A DNA stretch of 64,000 bases. It comes from Paenibacillus sp. GTDB taxonomy: Bacteria > Bacillota > Bacilli > Paenibacillales > NBRC-103111. The stretch's first letter is position 1. Each line of letters opens with the position of its first letter. A model generated the notes under the pieces. It ran no database searches. It had not been told where the DNA came from and saw nothing but the letters and a program-made list of their open reading frames with translations. Both the position numbers and the translations under genes were made by a program. Below are positions 31,050 to 40,573 of this stretch, one piece after another. The DNA lies in contig JAPSLM010000004.1 of NCBI GenBank assembly GCA_031180825.1, forward strand, positions 211,219 through 275,218, in the 5' to 3' direction.

Positions 31050-32837
31050 ATGACAACGATGTTAAAAACGCATCATTGCGGCACTTTGAGCAAAGCTAAC
31101 GTGGGAGAGACGGTGACCCTGAACGGTTGGGTCCAGCGCCGCCGCGACTTGGGCGGGGTCTTGTTCATCGATCTGCGCGACCGGAGCGGGATCGTGCAAA
31201 TCGTCTTCAACCCGGCTTTTTCCGGCGAAGCGCTTGCAGTAGCCGACCGGGCACGCAACGAATACGTGCTGGCGGTACGCGGGGAAGTTGTAGAACGGGA
31301 TGCGGAGACCGTTAACCCGAACCTTCCGACCGGAGAGATCGAAGTTCGGATCACCGAGATCGAAATATTGAATGCCGCGAAAAATCCGCCGTTCTTCATC
31401 GAAGACGGGATCGAAATCGACGAATCGCTGCGTCTCAAGCACCGCTATCTCGACCTGCGCCGTCCGGAAATGCAGCGTACTTTGATGCTGCGCGCCAAAG
31501 CGGCCAAAGTATTCCGCGATTATTTGGACGAGAACGGCTTTGTCGAGGTGGAAACGCCGATTTTGATCAACAGCACGCCGGAAGGCGCGCGCGATTACTT
31601 GGTGCCGAGCCGCGTCCATCCGGGCGAATTTTTCGCGCTGCCGCAATCGCCGCAAATTTTTAAGCAGCTGCTGATGGTTAGCGGCATGGAGCGCTACTAC
31701 CAAATCGCCCGCTGCTTCCGCGACGAAGATTTGCGGGCCGACCGTCAGCCGGAATTTACGCAGGTGGACATTGAAACGTCGTTCTTGTCCCAGGATCAGC
31801 TGCTCGATATGATGGAGAAGCTCGTCGTACGCTTGTTTAAAGAAACGGCCGGCGCCGATATCGAAACGCCGTTCCAGCGGATCAGCTATGCGGATGCGAT
31901 GGGCAAATACGGCTCCGACAAGCCCGATCTCCGCTTCGGCCTGGAGCTTCAGGACGTTTCGGACATTGTCGCCGAATCGGGCGTCCAAGTCTTCGCGAGC
32001 GTTATTAAAAAGGGCGGTCAGGTGAAGGCGCTCAATGCCAAAGGCTGCGCCGCTTGGAGCCGCAAGGAAATCGACGATCTCGGCGTATTCGCCGCACGCT
32101 ACGGGGCCAAAGGGCTTGCGTGGATGACGTACAAAGACGGCGAACTGAAAGGGCCGATCGTGAAGTTCTTCAACGAGCAGGAGCTGGAGCTGCTTAAGCA
32201 GCGTCTGGAAGCCGAGGAAGGCGACCTGCTGCTGTTCTCCGCCGATACGAAAAAGGTCGTTGCCGACGTGCTCGGAAACCTTCGTTTGAAAATCGGCCGT
32301 CAATTGGGGCTGATCGACGACAGCAAATTCAAATTCGCATGGGTGGTAGACTTCCCGCTGCTCAGCTATGACGAGGAAGCGAAGCGCTATGTAGCGGAGC
32401 ATCATCCGTTCACCCGTCCTAAGGAAGAAGACATGCATTACTTCGATACCGATCCGGGACAAATCCGTGCGCAGGCCTACGATCTTGTGCTGAACGGCTA
32501 CGAAGTCGGCGGCGGCTCCATGCGGATTTATCAGCGTGAAGTACAAGAGAAAATGTTTGCCACGCTTGGCCTTTCCAAGGAAGAAGCGCAGGAGAAATTC
32601 GGCTATCTGCTGGAAGCTTTCGAATACGGTACGCCGCCTCACGGGGGCATTGCGTTCGGGTTCGACCGGCTCGTGATGCTGATTACCGGCCGCACGAATC
32701 TGCGCGAAACGATTGCCTTCCCGAAGACGGCCAGCGCAACGGACCTGTTAACGGGAGCTCCGGGTCCCGTGGATGCCAAGCAGCTTGAGGACTTGTCCAT
32801 TCGTTTGGCGCTCAAGCAGCCTTCCGCCAAAGCTTAA
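31050..32837 (+). CDS. aspS: Aspartyl-tRNA synthetase
   Basis: [66 protein letters not shown]. Confidence 0.98.
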   Translation: MTTMLKTHHCGTLSKANVGETVTLNGWVQRRRDLGGVLFIDLRDRSGIVQIVFNPAFSGEALAVADRARNEYVLAVRGEVVERDAETVNPNLPTGEIEVRITEIEILNAAKNPPFFIEDGIEIDESLRLKHRYLDLRRPEMQRTLMLRAKAAKVFRDYLDENGFVEVETPILINSTPEGARDYLVPSRVHPGEFFALPQSPQIFKQLLMVSGMERYYQIARCFRDEDLRADRQPEFTQVDIETSFLSQDQLLDMMEKLVVRLFKETAGADIETPFQRISYADAMGKYGSDKPDLRFGLELQDVSDIVAESGVQVFASVIKKGGQVKALNAKGCAAWSRKEIDDLGVFAARYGAKGLAWMTYKDGELKGPIVKFFNEQELELLKQRLEAEEGDLLLFSADTKKVVADVLGNLRLKIGRQLGLIDDSKFKFAWVVDFPLLSYDEEAKRYVAEHHPFTRPKEEDMHYFDTDPGQIRAQAYDLVLNGYEVGGGSMRIYQREVQEKMFATLGLSKEEAQEKFGYLLEAFEYGTPPHGGIAFGFDRLVMLITGRTNLRETIAFPKTASATDLLTGAPGPVDAKQLEDLSIRLALKQPSAKA

Positions 32838-32870
32838 GACCCGAATAAAGAGGAGTGTGGACAGTAAGCC

Positions 32871-33632
32871 ATGCTGCATCAATTTTCCCGTACGGAGCTG
32901 GCGATCGGCCCGGAAGGGCTTGAGGTTATGAAAAACAGTACGGTGGCGGTTCTCGGCATCGGCGGCGTCGGATCGATCGCCGCCGAAGCGTTGGCCCGCA
33001 CCGGCGTCGGCCGGATCATCATGATTGACAAGGATGTCGTCGACATCACGAATGTGAACCGGCAAATTCATGCTTTGGTGACGACGGTCGGCCAGCCGAA
33101 GGCCGAGCTGATGAGAGACCGTATCCTGCAAATCAACCCGGAATGCGATGCCGTCGCCCTGCGCATGTTTTATACCGAAGAAACGTATGAGCAGTTGTTC
33201 CAATATCCGTTGGATTATGTTTTGGACGCTTCCGATACGATCAGCTACAAAATCCATCTGATCAAGCAATGCTTGCAGCGGAAAATCCCGCTTATTTCCA
33301 GTATGGGCGCAGCGAATAAGATGGATCCTACCCGGTTTCAGGTGGCCGATATTTCCAAGACGACCGTCGATCCGATGGCACGGGTAATCCGTCACAAGCT
33401 GCGGAAGGAAGGCATCAAGAAGGGCGTCAAAGTCGTTTTTTCGACGGAAGAGCCGATTAAGCCGCGGGTAGACGTCACGCAGCGGATCGTGCCGGAGAAT
33501 GCGCCCGAGATTCGTAAAGCGCAGCAGCCGCCGGCCAGCAACGCGTTCGTTCCGCCTGTCGCCGGACTGATCATGGTCAGCGTCGCTGTCCGTGACCTGT
33601 TGGCCAAGGCCGGACAGAAGCAGCATAGTTAG
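32871..33632 (+). CDS. tcdA: tRNA threonylcarbamoyladenosine dehydratase (ThiF/E1-like)
   Basis: VAVLGIGGVGSIAAEALARTGVGRIIMIDKDVVDITNVNRQIHA. Confidence 0.92.
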   Translation: MLHQFSRTELAIGPEGLEVMKNSTVAVLGIGGVGSIAAEALARTGVGRIIMIDKDVVDITNVNRQIHALVTTVGQPKAELMRDRILQINPECDAVALRMFYTEETYEQLFQYPLDYVLDASDTISYKIHLIKQCLQRKIPLISSMGAANKMDPTRFQVADISKTTVDPMARVIRHKLRKEGIKKGVKVVFSTEEPIKPRVDVTQRIVPENAPEIRKAQQPPASNAFVPPVAGLIMVSVAVRDLLAKAGQKQHS

Positions 33633-33649
33633 CGGAACAATATTAAAGA

Positions 33650-33690
33650 AAGCATCCTTGCAGCGAAAATGCGATAAGGATGCTTTTTTT
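33650..33690 (+). terminator. Intrinsic terminator after tcdA
   Basis: AAGCATCCTT...AAGGATGCTTTTTTT. Confidence 0.9.
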
Positions 33691-33760
33691 GTCTTTTTTG
33701 GGGCAAGATAGTAAAAGTAAACCAACGTTATTTCATCCTATTCCAATCGGAGTGCAGACC

Positions 33761-34546
33761 ATGGATCGAAATCCAGATACGGGAAACTACAGGCGCTATT
33801 TGGCTTATTTCGGAACCCTGAACATCAATATGCTGCATTTGCGCAAGCCTTGGGTGGTCGCTTGGTGGTCGGCCGCGTTTCCGGGGTTCGGACATTTGCT
33901 TCTCGGCAGCCAAATCAAAGGGTTGATCCTCATTTTGTGGGAAGTTGGAATCAATATGCAGTCGGGGCTCAATAAGTCGATGGTTAGCTCTTTTACGGGC
34001 CGGGTCGACCTGTCGAAGCAGCTGCTGAATCCGCGTTGGGTGCTGCTGTATATTCCTGTCTATATTTATGCCATCTGGGACAGCTACCGCAAGTCGATTG
34101 AGCAGAATAAGGAATGGATGCTGGCCGAATGGGAACGTGCACCGATTGTCTCCTTTAAAATGCGCGGAATGTCCATGAATCATTTGGACAAAAGCTCGCC
34201 CTCGCTCGCTATGGCTTGGTCTATGCTGATGCCGGGGCTTGGGCAGCTGTATCTTCACCGCATTCCTATAGGTTTTTTTTTGTTGGCCGGGTGGATTTCC
34301 TTTATGTATTTGTCGGGTGTTGCGGAAATCGTACTGCTTATGCTGGAAGAAAATAACATTGGGGTATGGCACTCGATAAACCCGCAGTGGGCCTTGTATA
34401 TGCCTTCTTTTTATTGCTTTTCGGCTTATGAGGCCTATGTGTATTCGGTCGAATACAACAAATTGTTCGACAAAGCCCAGAGGCAGTGGCTGGAGCGTAA
34501 TTATGGAAAGCTGCGCCCCGGCCTTTGCCGGGCGGCGGGACGGTAG
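33761..34546 (+). CDS. Hypothetical multi-pass membrane protein
   Basis: Repeated hydrophobic segments (WSAAFPGFGHLLLGSQIKGLILI; AWSMLMPGLGQLYLHRIPIGFFLL). Confidence 0.7.
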   Translation: MDRNPDTGNYRRYLAYFGTLNINMLHLRKPWVVAWWSAAFPGFGHLLLGSQIKGLILILWEVGINMQSGLNKSMVSSFTGRVDLSKQLLNPRWVLLYIPVYIYAIWDSYRKSIEQNKEWMLAEWERAPIVSFKMRGMSMNHLDKSSPSLAMAWSMLMPGLGQLYLHRIPIGFFLLAGWISFMYLSGVAEIVLLMLEENNIGVWHSINPQWALYMPSFYCFSAYEAYVYSVEYNKLFDKAQRQWLERNYGKLRPGLCRAAGR

Positions 34547-34549
34547 AAG

Positions 34550-35014
34550 ATGTATATCGTAGCGACTTTTCATCATTCGTCGGAGCTGGAGCTGGCAATC
34601 TGCGAATTGGAGCAGCAGGGCATCCTTGCCGAAGCGATTGCTGCGGTTCCGCTGAGGGAAAACGGCCCCCAAGCGTTAAGGGTCTTCGATACGATTCGCC
34701 GTTCAGACGGGATCAGCATGCTGGACGGTCCTGCCGTAGTTGGGACGATCGGTTCCGTATTGGGAGCGTCGCTGGGCTTTGGCTGGGCGATGGGACCGAT
34801 TATCAGCGGACTGCTCGGGCTTGTGTCAGGCGCCGCCCTTGGCTTTATATTGGACTGGCTGATTAACTTCAACAAGCGAAAAAAACGCAAGCGGAGAGAG
34901 CTTGGCGCGGACGTCGTCGTGATTGTGGAATGCCGCCCCGAACAAGCATCGGATGTCCAGAACATTATGGAGCGCTGGTTTGCCTTGGGAATTGGCCGGC
35001 TTAGCTCGGGTTGA
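34550..35014 (+). CDS. Hypothetical protein with Gly-rich hydrophobic central segment
   Basis: ORF directly downstream of the preceding membrane gene (3-nt gap); Gly-rich TM hairpin VVGTIGSVLGASLGFGWAMGPIISGLLGLVSGAALGF. Confidence 0.65.
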   Translation: MYIVATFHHSSELELAICELEQQGILAEAIAAVPLRENGPQALRVFDTIRRSDGISMLDGPAVVGTIGSVLGASLGFGWAMGPIISGLLGLVSGAALGFILDWLINFNKRKKRKRRELGADVVVIVECRPEQASDVQNIMERWFALGIGRLSSG

Positions 35015-35025
35015 GCCCCAAACCT

Positions 35026-35054
35026 TTGTAAATCGCGCAAAGTGCTTTTATAAT
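35026..35054 (+). promoter_or_regulatory. Predicted sigma-A promoter upstream of rarA
   Basis: TTGTAA-N17-TATAAT. Confidence 0.75.
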
Positions 35055-35059
35055 AAAAA

Positions 35060-35112
35060 GCATGGGCCTACGTTCACGCACCTAAGCAGCGTCCGGAGCC
35101 TGTGCTTTTTTT
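35060..35112 (+). ncRNA. Candidate very small RNA or attenuator leader upstream of rarA
   Basis: Promoter at correct distance; GCATGGGC / GCCTGTGC stem followed by T7. Confidence 0.4.
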
Positions 35113-35145
35113 GCGAATATTCAGGATTGGCGGTCAGAGGAAACG

Positions 35146-36399
35146 ATGGACTTATTCGATTTTAACCGAACGAACGAATACAAGCCGCTGGCGGAAAGAA
35201 TGCGTCCGCAAAATCTGGAGCAATTTTTCGGGCAGAAGCATTTGCTTGGCGAAGGCAAGGTGCTGCGTCGGCTCATCGAAACGGACAAGATCGGCTCCAT
35301 GATTTTGCAGGGCCCGCCTTCCAGCGGTAAAACGACGCTCGCCACGATTATCAGCGGAATGACAAGTTCGCATTTCGAGAAATTGAACGGCGTTTCGCTT
35401 TCGGTTTCGGATCTGCGGGAAGTCGCCCGAAAAGCGAAAGATAATCTAAAGCTCTACAATCAGCGGACAATATTGTTCTTGGATGAAATCCACGCACTCA
35501 AAAGCAATGTGCAGGAGTCGCTGCTGCCAATTGTCGAAGACGGAACCATTATCCTGATCGGCGCGACGACGGAAAGCATCGCCCATGATATCATACCGCC
35601 TCTTGTCAGCCGCTGCCGCGTATATCGTCTTGAAGCGCTGCAAAAAGACGATCTGGAGCAAATTTTGCGGCAGGCATTGGCGGACCCGGAAAGAGGGCTG
35701 GGCGGGGAGTACCAGATTACGCAGGAAGCGATGGACTATTTGTGCGACGTCTGCAACGGCGATGTGCGAAACGCGTTGATCGCCTTGGAAACGGCTGCTT
35801 ATTCGCTTCACGGTTCACAAACGATCGAACTGCAGACGATTCAGGAATCGTTCGAGTCCCGGATCAATGCGATTACCCATACCGATTTTTACGACATGAC
35901 TTCCGCCTTCTGCAAGTCGCTCCGCGGCGGACAGACGGACGCGGCCATCTATTGGCTGGCGCGTATGCTGTATTCGGGGGTGGATCCGCTTTACATCTGC
36001 CGCAGAATCGTCGTTCATGCGACGGAAGATGTGGGGATGGCTAATCCGACCGCTCTGCAAATCGCATTGGCGGCCAAAGATGCCGTTGAATTTGTCGGCA
36101 TGCCGGAAGCGCGGATGGCGATCGCCGAAGCCGTCGTGTTCATTTGCGAGAGCCCGAAAAGCAATGCCGTCTATAAAGCGATCAATGGAGCGCTTGAATA
36201 CGTCAAGCAGACGAAAGCTTACGAGGTTCCCGCAGATGTCCGCGACGGTACGAGAACTTATTCGAATCCTATCGATCATCCGAATGCACGGAACGAATAC
36301 CTTCCTCCGGAAGTGAAGGGTAAGCGATTTTATCAGCCGCAAAATAGCGGAGTGGAAGCAAAGATTTTCGCAAAATATAACAAGCCTGCGGCAGAGTAA
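35146..36399 (+). CDS. rarA: Replication-associated recombination protein RarA/MgsA (AAA+ ATPase)
   Basis: PLAERMRPQNLEQFFGQKHLLGEGKVLRRLIE, GPPSSGKTTLA, FLDEIHALKSNVQESLLP, IILIGATTES. Confidence 0.9.
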   Translation: MDLFDFNRTNEYKPLAERMRPQNLEQFFGQKHLLGEGKVLRRLIETDKIGSMILQGPPSSGKTTLATIISGMTSSHFEKLNGVSLSVSDLREVARKAKDNLKLYNQRTILFLDEIHALKSNVQESLLPIVEDGTIILIGATTESIAHDIIPPLVSRCRVYRLEALQKDDLEQILRQALADPERGLGGEYQITQEAMDYLCDVCNGDVRNALIALETAAYSLHGSQTIELQTIQESFESRINAITHTDFYDMTSAFCKSLRGGQTDAAIYWLARMLYSGVDPLYICRRIVVHATEDVGMANPTALQIALAAKDAVEFVGMPEARMAIAEAVVFICESPKSNAVYKAINGALEYVKQTKAYEVPADVRDGTRTYSNPIDHPNARNEYLPPEVKGKRFYQPQNSGVEAKIFAKYNKPAAE

Positions 36400-36457
36400 A
36401 GCCGCAGGGTATACCGGCAGAGTCCGCGGCGGAACATTTCCGGGGAAATAAGTTCGC

Positions 36458-37132
36458 TTACGCTCGCTGCAGCGAAGCTTCACCGGCTCTCCCTGTGGCC
36501 GGCTCGGATATTTCGACGGTGAGGCGTCCGAAGAATAAGGCGCTCAGACGAATTAATTTATTGGTTACGGGCAGAAGCAGCAGGCCGATTCCCGCATAAA
36601 TAAGCGAGATTTGAAGCGAGCTGAAATCCGTCGGAAGCAAATGGGCGAATAGTTCTCTCTTGAAAATATCAATGCCGATCGCTTGCAGCAAAATCGTATA
36701 GACAAGCGGGGACGCCAAGAGCCCCAAATTAACGGCAACGGCCGTAACGGCAAGCGTAAACGAGATGATGCCTAGAGGCAGCTTGACGATTTGAAACAAT
36801 AGCGCTACATAAGTAGCCGGGTCGGAAAGCTCCGTGCTTAACTGGGCGAAGAGCCCTCCTCTGCCATGCCGCCCGAGATCGAAATCATCCGCTCGGACGG
36901 AAGCCGTGACGGTCGAAGGGGATTGGAGCAGCCGGTTGGCCAATCTTGCATCCAAGACGGTCATATGCTTGGCAAACCGCGCTGTCAAGATCATCAGCGG
37001 AAAGCCGACGAACAGCGGCATAAGCCCGATGGATAAGGCGACACCGATGATCGTCAGTGCGAATCCGATGATACCTGCGGGCAGAAGATACAGCAAATAG
37101 TAAAAGGCTCCGATAAATCCCGGTTTTTGCAT
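36458..37132 (-). CDS. Multi-pass membrane protein, possible 'putative sensor' domain family
   Basis: FYYLLYLLPAGIIGFALTIIGVALSIGLMPLFVGFPLM resembles membrane sensor domains; no kinase module present. Confidence 0.5.
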   Translation of the reverse strand: MQKPGFIGAFYYLLYLLPAGIIGFALTIIGVALSIGLMPLFVGFPLMILTARFAKHMTVLDARLANRLLQSPSTVTASVRADDFDLGRHGRGGLFAQLSTELSDPATYVALLFQIVKLPLGIISFTLAVTAVAVNLGLLASPLVYTILLQAIGIDIFKRELFAHLLPTDFSSLQISLIYAGIGLLLLPVTNKLIRLSALFFGRLTVEISEPATGRAGEASLQRA

Positions 37133-37390
37133 ATTCAATGTTCCACATCCTCATATCGATTTGAACTCTTTGACGTTCGTGCTTCGCTTACCCCTTCATT
37201 TTTTCAATGATTAGATTCTCTTCCCGTGCCAAGACGCGGTTAAGCCCTCTTGCTTTCTCGTTCTAGTCTCCGGACTTTGCGTATAGTGTAGTAATGAATC
37301 CGCAAATGCATCCGGACCTAAAGCAGCGGATAGCATGCATACATCCGGGGGAGGTGCGCCTGTTCGCCTTACGGGCGGGTAGGCGGGACG

Positions 37391-38746
37391 TTGATAAACG
37401 ATCCGGTATCGCTTATTTGGGGGATCATCCTTGTGCTGTTTTTGGTGGCGTTGAACGCGTTTTTTGTCACGGCCGAATGTGCAATGGCGAAAGTGGCGCA
37501 CAGCCGTTTGGACTCCCGCGTGCGCCCGGAATCCCGACAATCTGGCTCTGCCCGATTCTTGATGCAAAATGCCGATGCCCATTTATCGGCCTGCCGGCTC
37601 GGCATCGCGTTCACGTCACTTGGACTTGGCTGGGTCGGAGGAACGATTGTCCAAGCCATGGTCGAAGCGGCGCTCAGCCCTTTGCGTTTGCCGGAGCCGG
37701 CCATCGGGACGGCTGCCTTTTTGATTGCGTTTACGTTGGTAGCAGGGCTTCACGCGACGCTTGGCGAGCAGGTTCCCAAAGTCTGTGCCATTTGCACATC
37801 GGAGCGGGTGATAGGGATGTCGTCCGTACCGCTTGGCTTTTTTTGCAGAGCGATGCGTCCGATGCTCCGGTGTTCGAACGGCATCACGGGCTGGCTGCTG
37901 CGTTTGACGGGCACCGCTTCCTCTGTGGAGTACCGGCCCGCCCACACGGAAGAGGAAATCCGGGGCTTGATGAAAGAAAGCAACCGCAGCGGACTCATCG
38001 ACAATACCGAGCTGGCGCTCGTCGACAATATTTTCGATTTTGCCGAAACGTATGCCCGCGAGATTATGATTCCTCGCACGGAGATGGTCTGCTTGTATGC
38101 AGGACGCTCCTACGAAGACAATAAAGCGATAGCGATCAGCGAGATGCATACGCGATATCCGGTATGCGACCCGGATAAGGACAGCATTGTCGGGTTTGTG
38201 CACATCAAAGACTTATTAATCGCGGAGGAGCAGCCGGAAACCGTCCGGTCGATCCTCCGTCCGATCATGAAAGTTCCGGAATCGATGCGTATAAGCGAAC
38301 TGCTCAAGCTTATGCAAATGAAGAAGACGCAGATGGCGCTGCTCATCGACGAATACGGCGGAACCTCCGGGCTGGTTACCTTTGAGGATATCATGGAGGA
38401 AATCGTCGGCGAGATTCAGGATGAATTCGACGAGGAACGGCCGCAGATCGAGAAACGGGCCGATCATGTGCACTCGATTGACGGGCGTCTGCTGATTGAG
38501 GAAGTCAACAGCTATTTCGGCCTGCGTATCGCGTCAGGGGATTACGATACGATCGGCGGATGGATGTACTCGCAGATGGAAATGCCGCCTAAGAAGCGGC
38601 AGTCTATCGTCTGCGAAAACCGGTTCCGGTTTATGATCGAGGAGACCGAACATTTGCGGATTACGCGGATTTTGGTTATCCGGCAGGAGGAGACAGGCGG
38701 ATCATCCGGCGAAAGGGGAGCGATGGATGAAAGCGGGCATGCTTAA
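37391..38746 (+). CDS. Hemolysin-like CNNM/CBS-domain membrane protein (TlyC/CorC family)
   Basis: LNAFFVTAECAMAKVAHSRLD; CBS region; LIDEYGGTSGLVTFEDIMEEIVGEIQDEFD. Confidence 0.93.
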   Translation: MINDPVSLIWGIILVLFLVALNAFFVTAECAMAKVAHSRLDSRVRPESRQSGSARFLMQNADAHLSACRLGIAFTSLGLGWVGGTIVQAMVEAALSPLRLPEPAIGTAAFLIAFTLVAGLHATLGEQVPKVCAICTSERVIGMSSVPLGFFCRAMRPMLRCSNGITGWLLRLTGTASSVEYRPAHTEEEIRGLMKESNRSGLIDNTELALVDNIFDFAETYAREIMIPRTEMVCLYAGRSYEDNKAIAISEMHTRYPVCDPDKDSIVGFVHIKDLLIAEEQPETVRSILRPIMKVPESMRISELLKLMQMKKTQMALLIDEYGGTSGLVTFEDIMEEIVGEIQDEFDEERPQIEKRADHVHSIDGRLLIEEVNSYFGLRIASGDYDTIGGWMYSQMEMPPKKRQSIVCENRFRFMIEETEHLRITRILVIRQEETGGSSGERGAMDESGHA

Positions 38747-38861
38747 ACGAAGGACGGGCGCGTTCTTATGGCGATGGGAAGAACAAAGTGCGGCAAAACC
38801 ACCTTGGCGGTATGCAGGGAGAAGCAAATGTCGCATCCCGGAAAACCACATATTTTCTCTA

Positions 38862-38891
38862 TAAAAGGCTTCGATCGGGAAGCTTTTTTTG
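38862..38891 (+). terminator. Intrinsic terminator upstream of yhbD-like gene
   Basis: GGCTTC GATCGG GAAGCTTTTTTTG. Confidence 0.65.
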
Positions 38892-38895
38892 TTTA

Positions 38896-38927
38896 TTGCG
38901 ATTTACAACGTAACAATGTTATGTTAC
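38896..38927 (+). promoter_or_regulatory. Candidate promoter overlapped by palindrome GTAACAATGTTATGTTAC
   Basis: TTGCGA-N18-TATGTT; 18-bp dyad at 38910-38927. Confidence 0.5.
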
Positions 38928-38953
38928 ACTTGCTTCGTAAGGGGGCGCTGCAG

Positions 38954-39580
38954 GTGACGGAACGGGAGCTGATCTCCAAAAAAGAATTGCTTGAGCTGAC
39001 GGGCATTTCTTATGGCCAATTATACCGCTGGAAACGGAAAAATCTCATTCCGGAAGAGTGGTTTATTCGAAAATCGACGTTTACAGGTCAGGAGACCTTT
39101 TTTCCGAAGGAGAGCATTTTGGCGCGGATCGATAAAATCGTGAATATGAAAGACGATTTGTCGTTGGATGAGCTGGCGGACGTGTTTTCTCCGAATTTGA
39201 GCGAAGTTGCCTTCGGGCGTTCGGAGCTGGAGAAACGCAACATTGTTACGAAAGAGACGCTCGATTTTTACATCGAACAGCAGGGAACGAGCGCGGTCTA
39301 CAATTTTGAAAACATGATATGCATGTATGCGCTCGACAAGCTGCTGAAAACCGGTAAGATGACGTTGGAGGAAGGGAAAGGCCTGATTCAGACGATGACG
39401 GAGCATTATCCGAAGCTTCAAGGCAAGACGGGCGAGCTGATCTTTTTTCGCAAGATGGGCATGTCCGGCTTCGTGATTGCGACAAGTCCGGGCGAAGTGT
39501 ATTTCGAGCCGCGCGTGAGGGTGGTGGCCCGGATCTCGATAGCCGAGTGCGCAGAGGAATTGAAAATTAAATTATCGTAA
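38954..39580 (+). CDS. YhbD-like (DUF4004) protein with MerR-like helix-turn-helix
   Basis: ISKKELLELTGISYGQLYRWKRKNLIPEEWFIRKSTFTGQETFFPK; adjacent bactofilin-like gene as in the yhbDEF cluster. Confidence 0.82.
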   Translation: MTERELISKKELLELTGISYGQLYRWKRKNLIPEEWFIRKSTFTGQETFFPKESILARIDKIVNMKDDLSLDELADVFSPNLSEVAFGRSELEKRNIVTKETLDFYIEQQGTSAVYNFENMICMYALDKLLKTGKMTLEEGKGLIQTMTEHYPKLQGKTGELIFFRKMGMSGFVIATSPGEVYFEPRVRVVARISIAECAEELKIKLS

Positions 39581-39626
39581 CGCGTTTACGAAAATATACA
39601 GTGCAATAAGTACCGGAGGGATACCT

Positions 39627-40349
39627 ATGGACAAAAGCAACAGCCGCGATCTCGTTATTTCCGGCAGCGGCTCGTTCTCGGGCGGAAGCTACCGAAACGT
39701 GAAAATTAACGGCGAAGGCAAATTTTACGGAGACCTCGATTGTTTGGAGTTCAGAACGAACGGGGTCAGCGAAGTGTCTGGGCAAGTGAGGGCTAAGCTG
39801 GTTCAAGTGAACGGCCAGTCGTCGATGAAAGGCCTTGTCGAAAGCGAGGAAATTAAAGTTTACGGGGGCGCCAAGCTGGAGGGGAACGTATCGTATCTGG
39901 ATTTTAAATGCCGCGGCAGCGCCCGGATTCAGGGGAATATGAACGGCGACCGGATCGATCTCGAAGGGGAATTGACCGTCGCAGGAGACTGCGAGGCGGA
40001 ATCGTTCAATGGCAAGGGAGCGTTCCGGATCGACGGATTATTGAATGCGGGCGTTATCGATATTTTGCTTTACGGTGCCAGCTCTGCGCAGGAAATCGGC
40101 GGCGAGGTGATCACGGTACGCAAAAAAGGCTTCAAATCCTTTCTCAAGCCGTTTTTGCCGATGTTCGACGCAAAGCTGGAGGCCGAAACGATCGAAGCCG
40201 ACGAAATTTACTTGGAGAACACGAAAGCCAAAGTCGTCCGCGGCAGCCGGATTACGGTCGGTTCAGGCTGTGAGATCGATCTGGTCGAATACAAAGAAAG
40301 CTTGAACCCGTTCAAAGGAGCAAAAATTTATGAGCACAGACGAATCTAA
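39627..40349 (+). CDS. Bactofilin-like polymer-forming cytoskeletal protein (YhbE/YhbF-like)
   Basis: Repetitive beta-helix pattern LVISGSGSFSGGSYRNVKINGEGKFYGDLDC...EISGQVRAKLVQVNGQSSMKGLVESEEIKVYGGAKLEGNV. Confidence 0.82.
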   Translation: MDKSNSRDLVISGSGSFSGGSYRNVKINGEGKFYGDLDCLEFRTNGVSEVSGQVRAKLVQVNGQSSMKGLVESEEIKVYGGAKLEGNVSYLDFKCRGSARIQGNMNGDRIDLEGELTVAGDCEAESFNGKGAFRIDGLLNAGVIDILLYGASSAQEIGGEVITVRKKGFKSFLKPFLPMFDAKLEAETIEADEIYLENTKAKVVRGSRITVGSGCEIDLVEYKESLNPFKGAKIYEHRRI

Positions 40350-40443
40350 AGGAAGCCACCTTGGAGCCCGGGAAAAAATGCACGTTGCACGGGCGCCGCA
40401 GCCGGTCAGACTGTCCCGTCCTCGTAACATCATAGCCAGGTAA
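40330..40443 (+). CDS. Small ORF, 37 aa, overlapping the end of the bactofilin-like gene
   Basis: AAAGGAG RBS 9 nt before ATG; MSTDESKGSHLGAREKMHVARAPQPVRLSRPRNIIAR; terminator hairpin just after the stop. Confidence 0.4.
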   Translation: MSTDESKGSHLGAREKMHVARAPQPVRLSRPRNIIAR

Positions 40444-40446
40444 ACA

Positions 40447-40485
40447 AAGCTTGCTGACCATTTCAGCGGGCTTTTATTTTTTTAT
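40447..40485 (+). terminator. Intrinsic terminator
   Basis: AAGCTTGCTGA ccat TTCAGCGGGCTTTTATTTTTTT. Confidence 0.7.
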
Positions 40486-40573
40486 CCAATATAATAATAT
40501 TGGGAAGAAATATCCAAATTCGATGCTCTGAATGGGTTGAAGCAGCCGATTCGCAGAATAGGAGCCGTGCAAA

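Noticed and set aside
31062-32642. 526-aa ORF antisense to aspS
   Set aside because: Shadow ORF opposite a clear housekeeping gene; low-complexity His/Arg/Gln/Phe composition.
35026-35145. Full-length 6S RNA upstream of rarA
   Set aside because: Promoter-to-terminator unit is only ~50-60 nt, lacking the long bulged duplex of 6S RNA; kept only as an unnamed small RNA/attenuator candidate.
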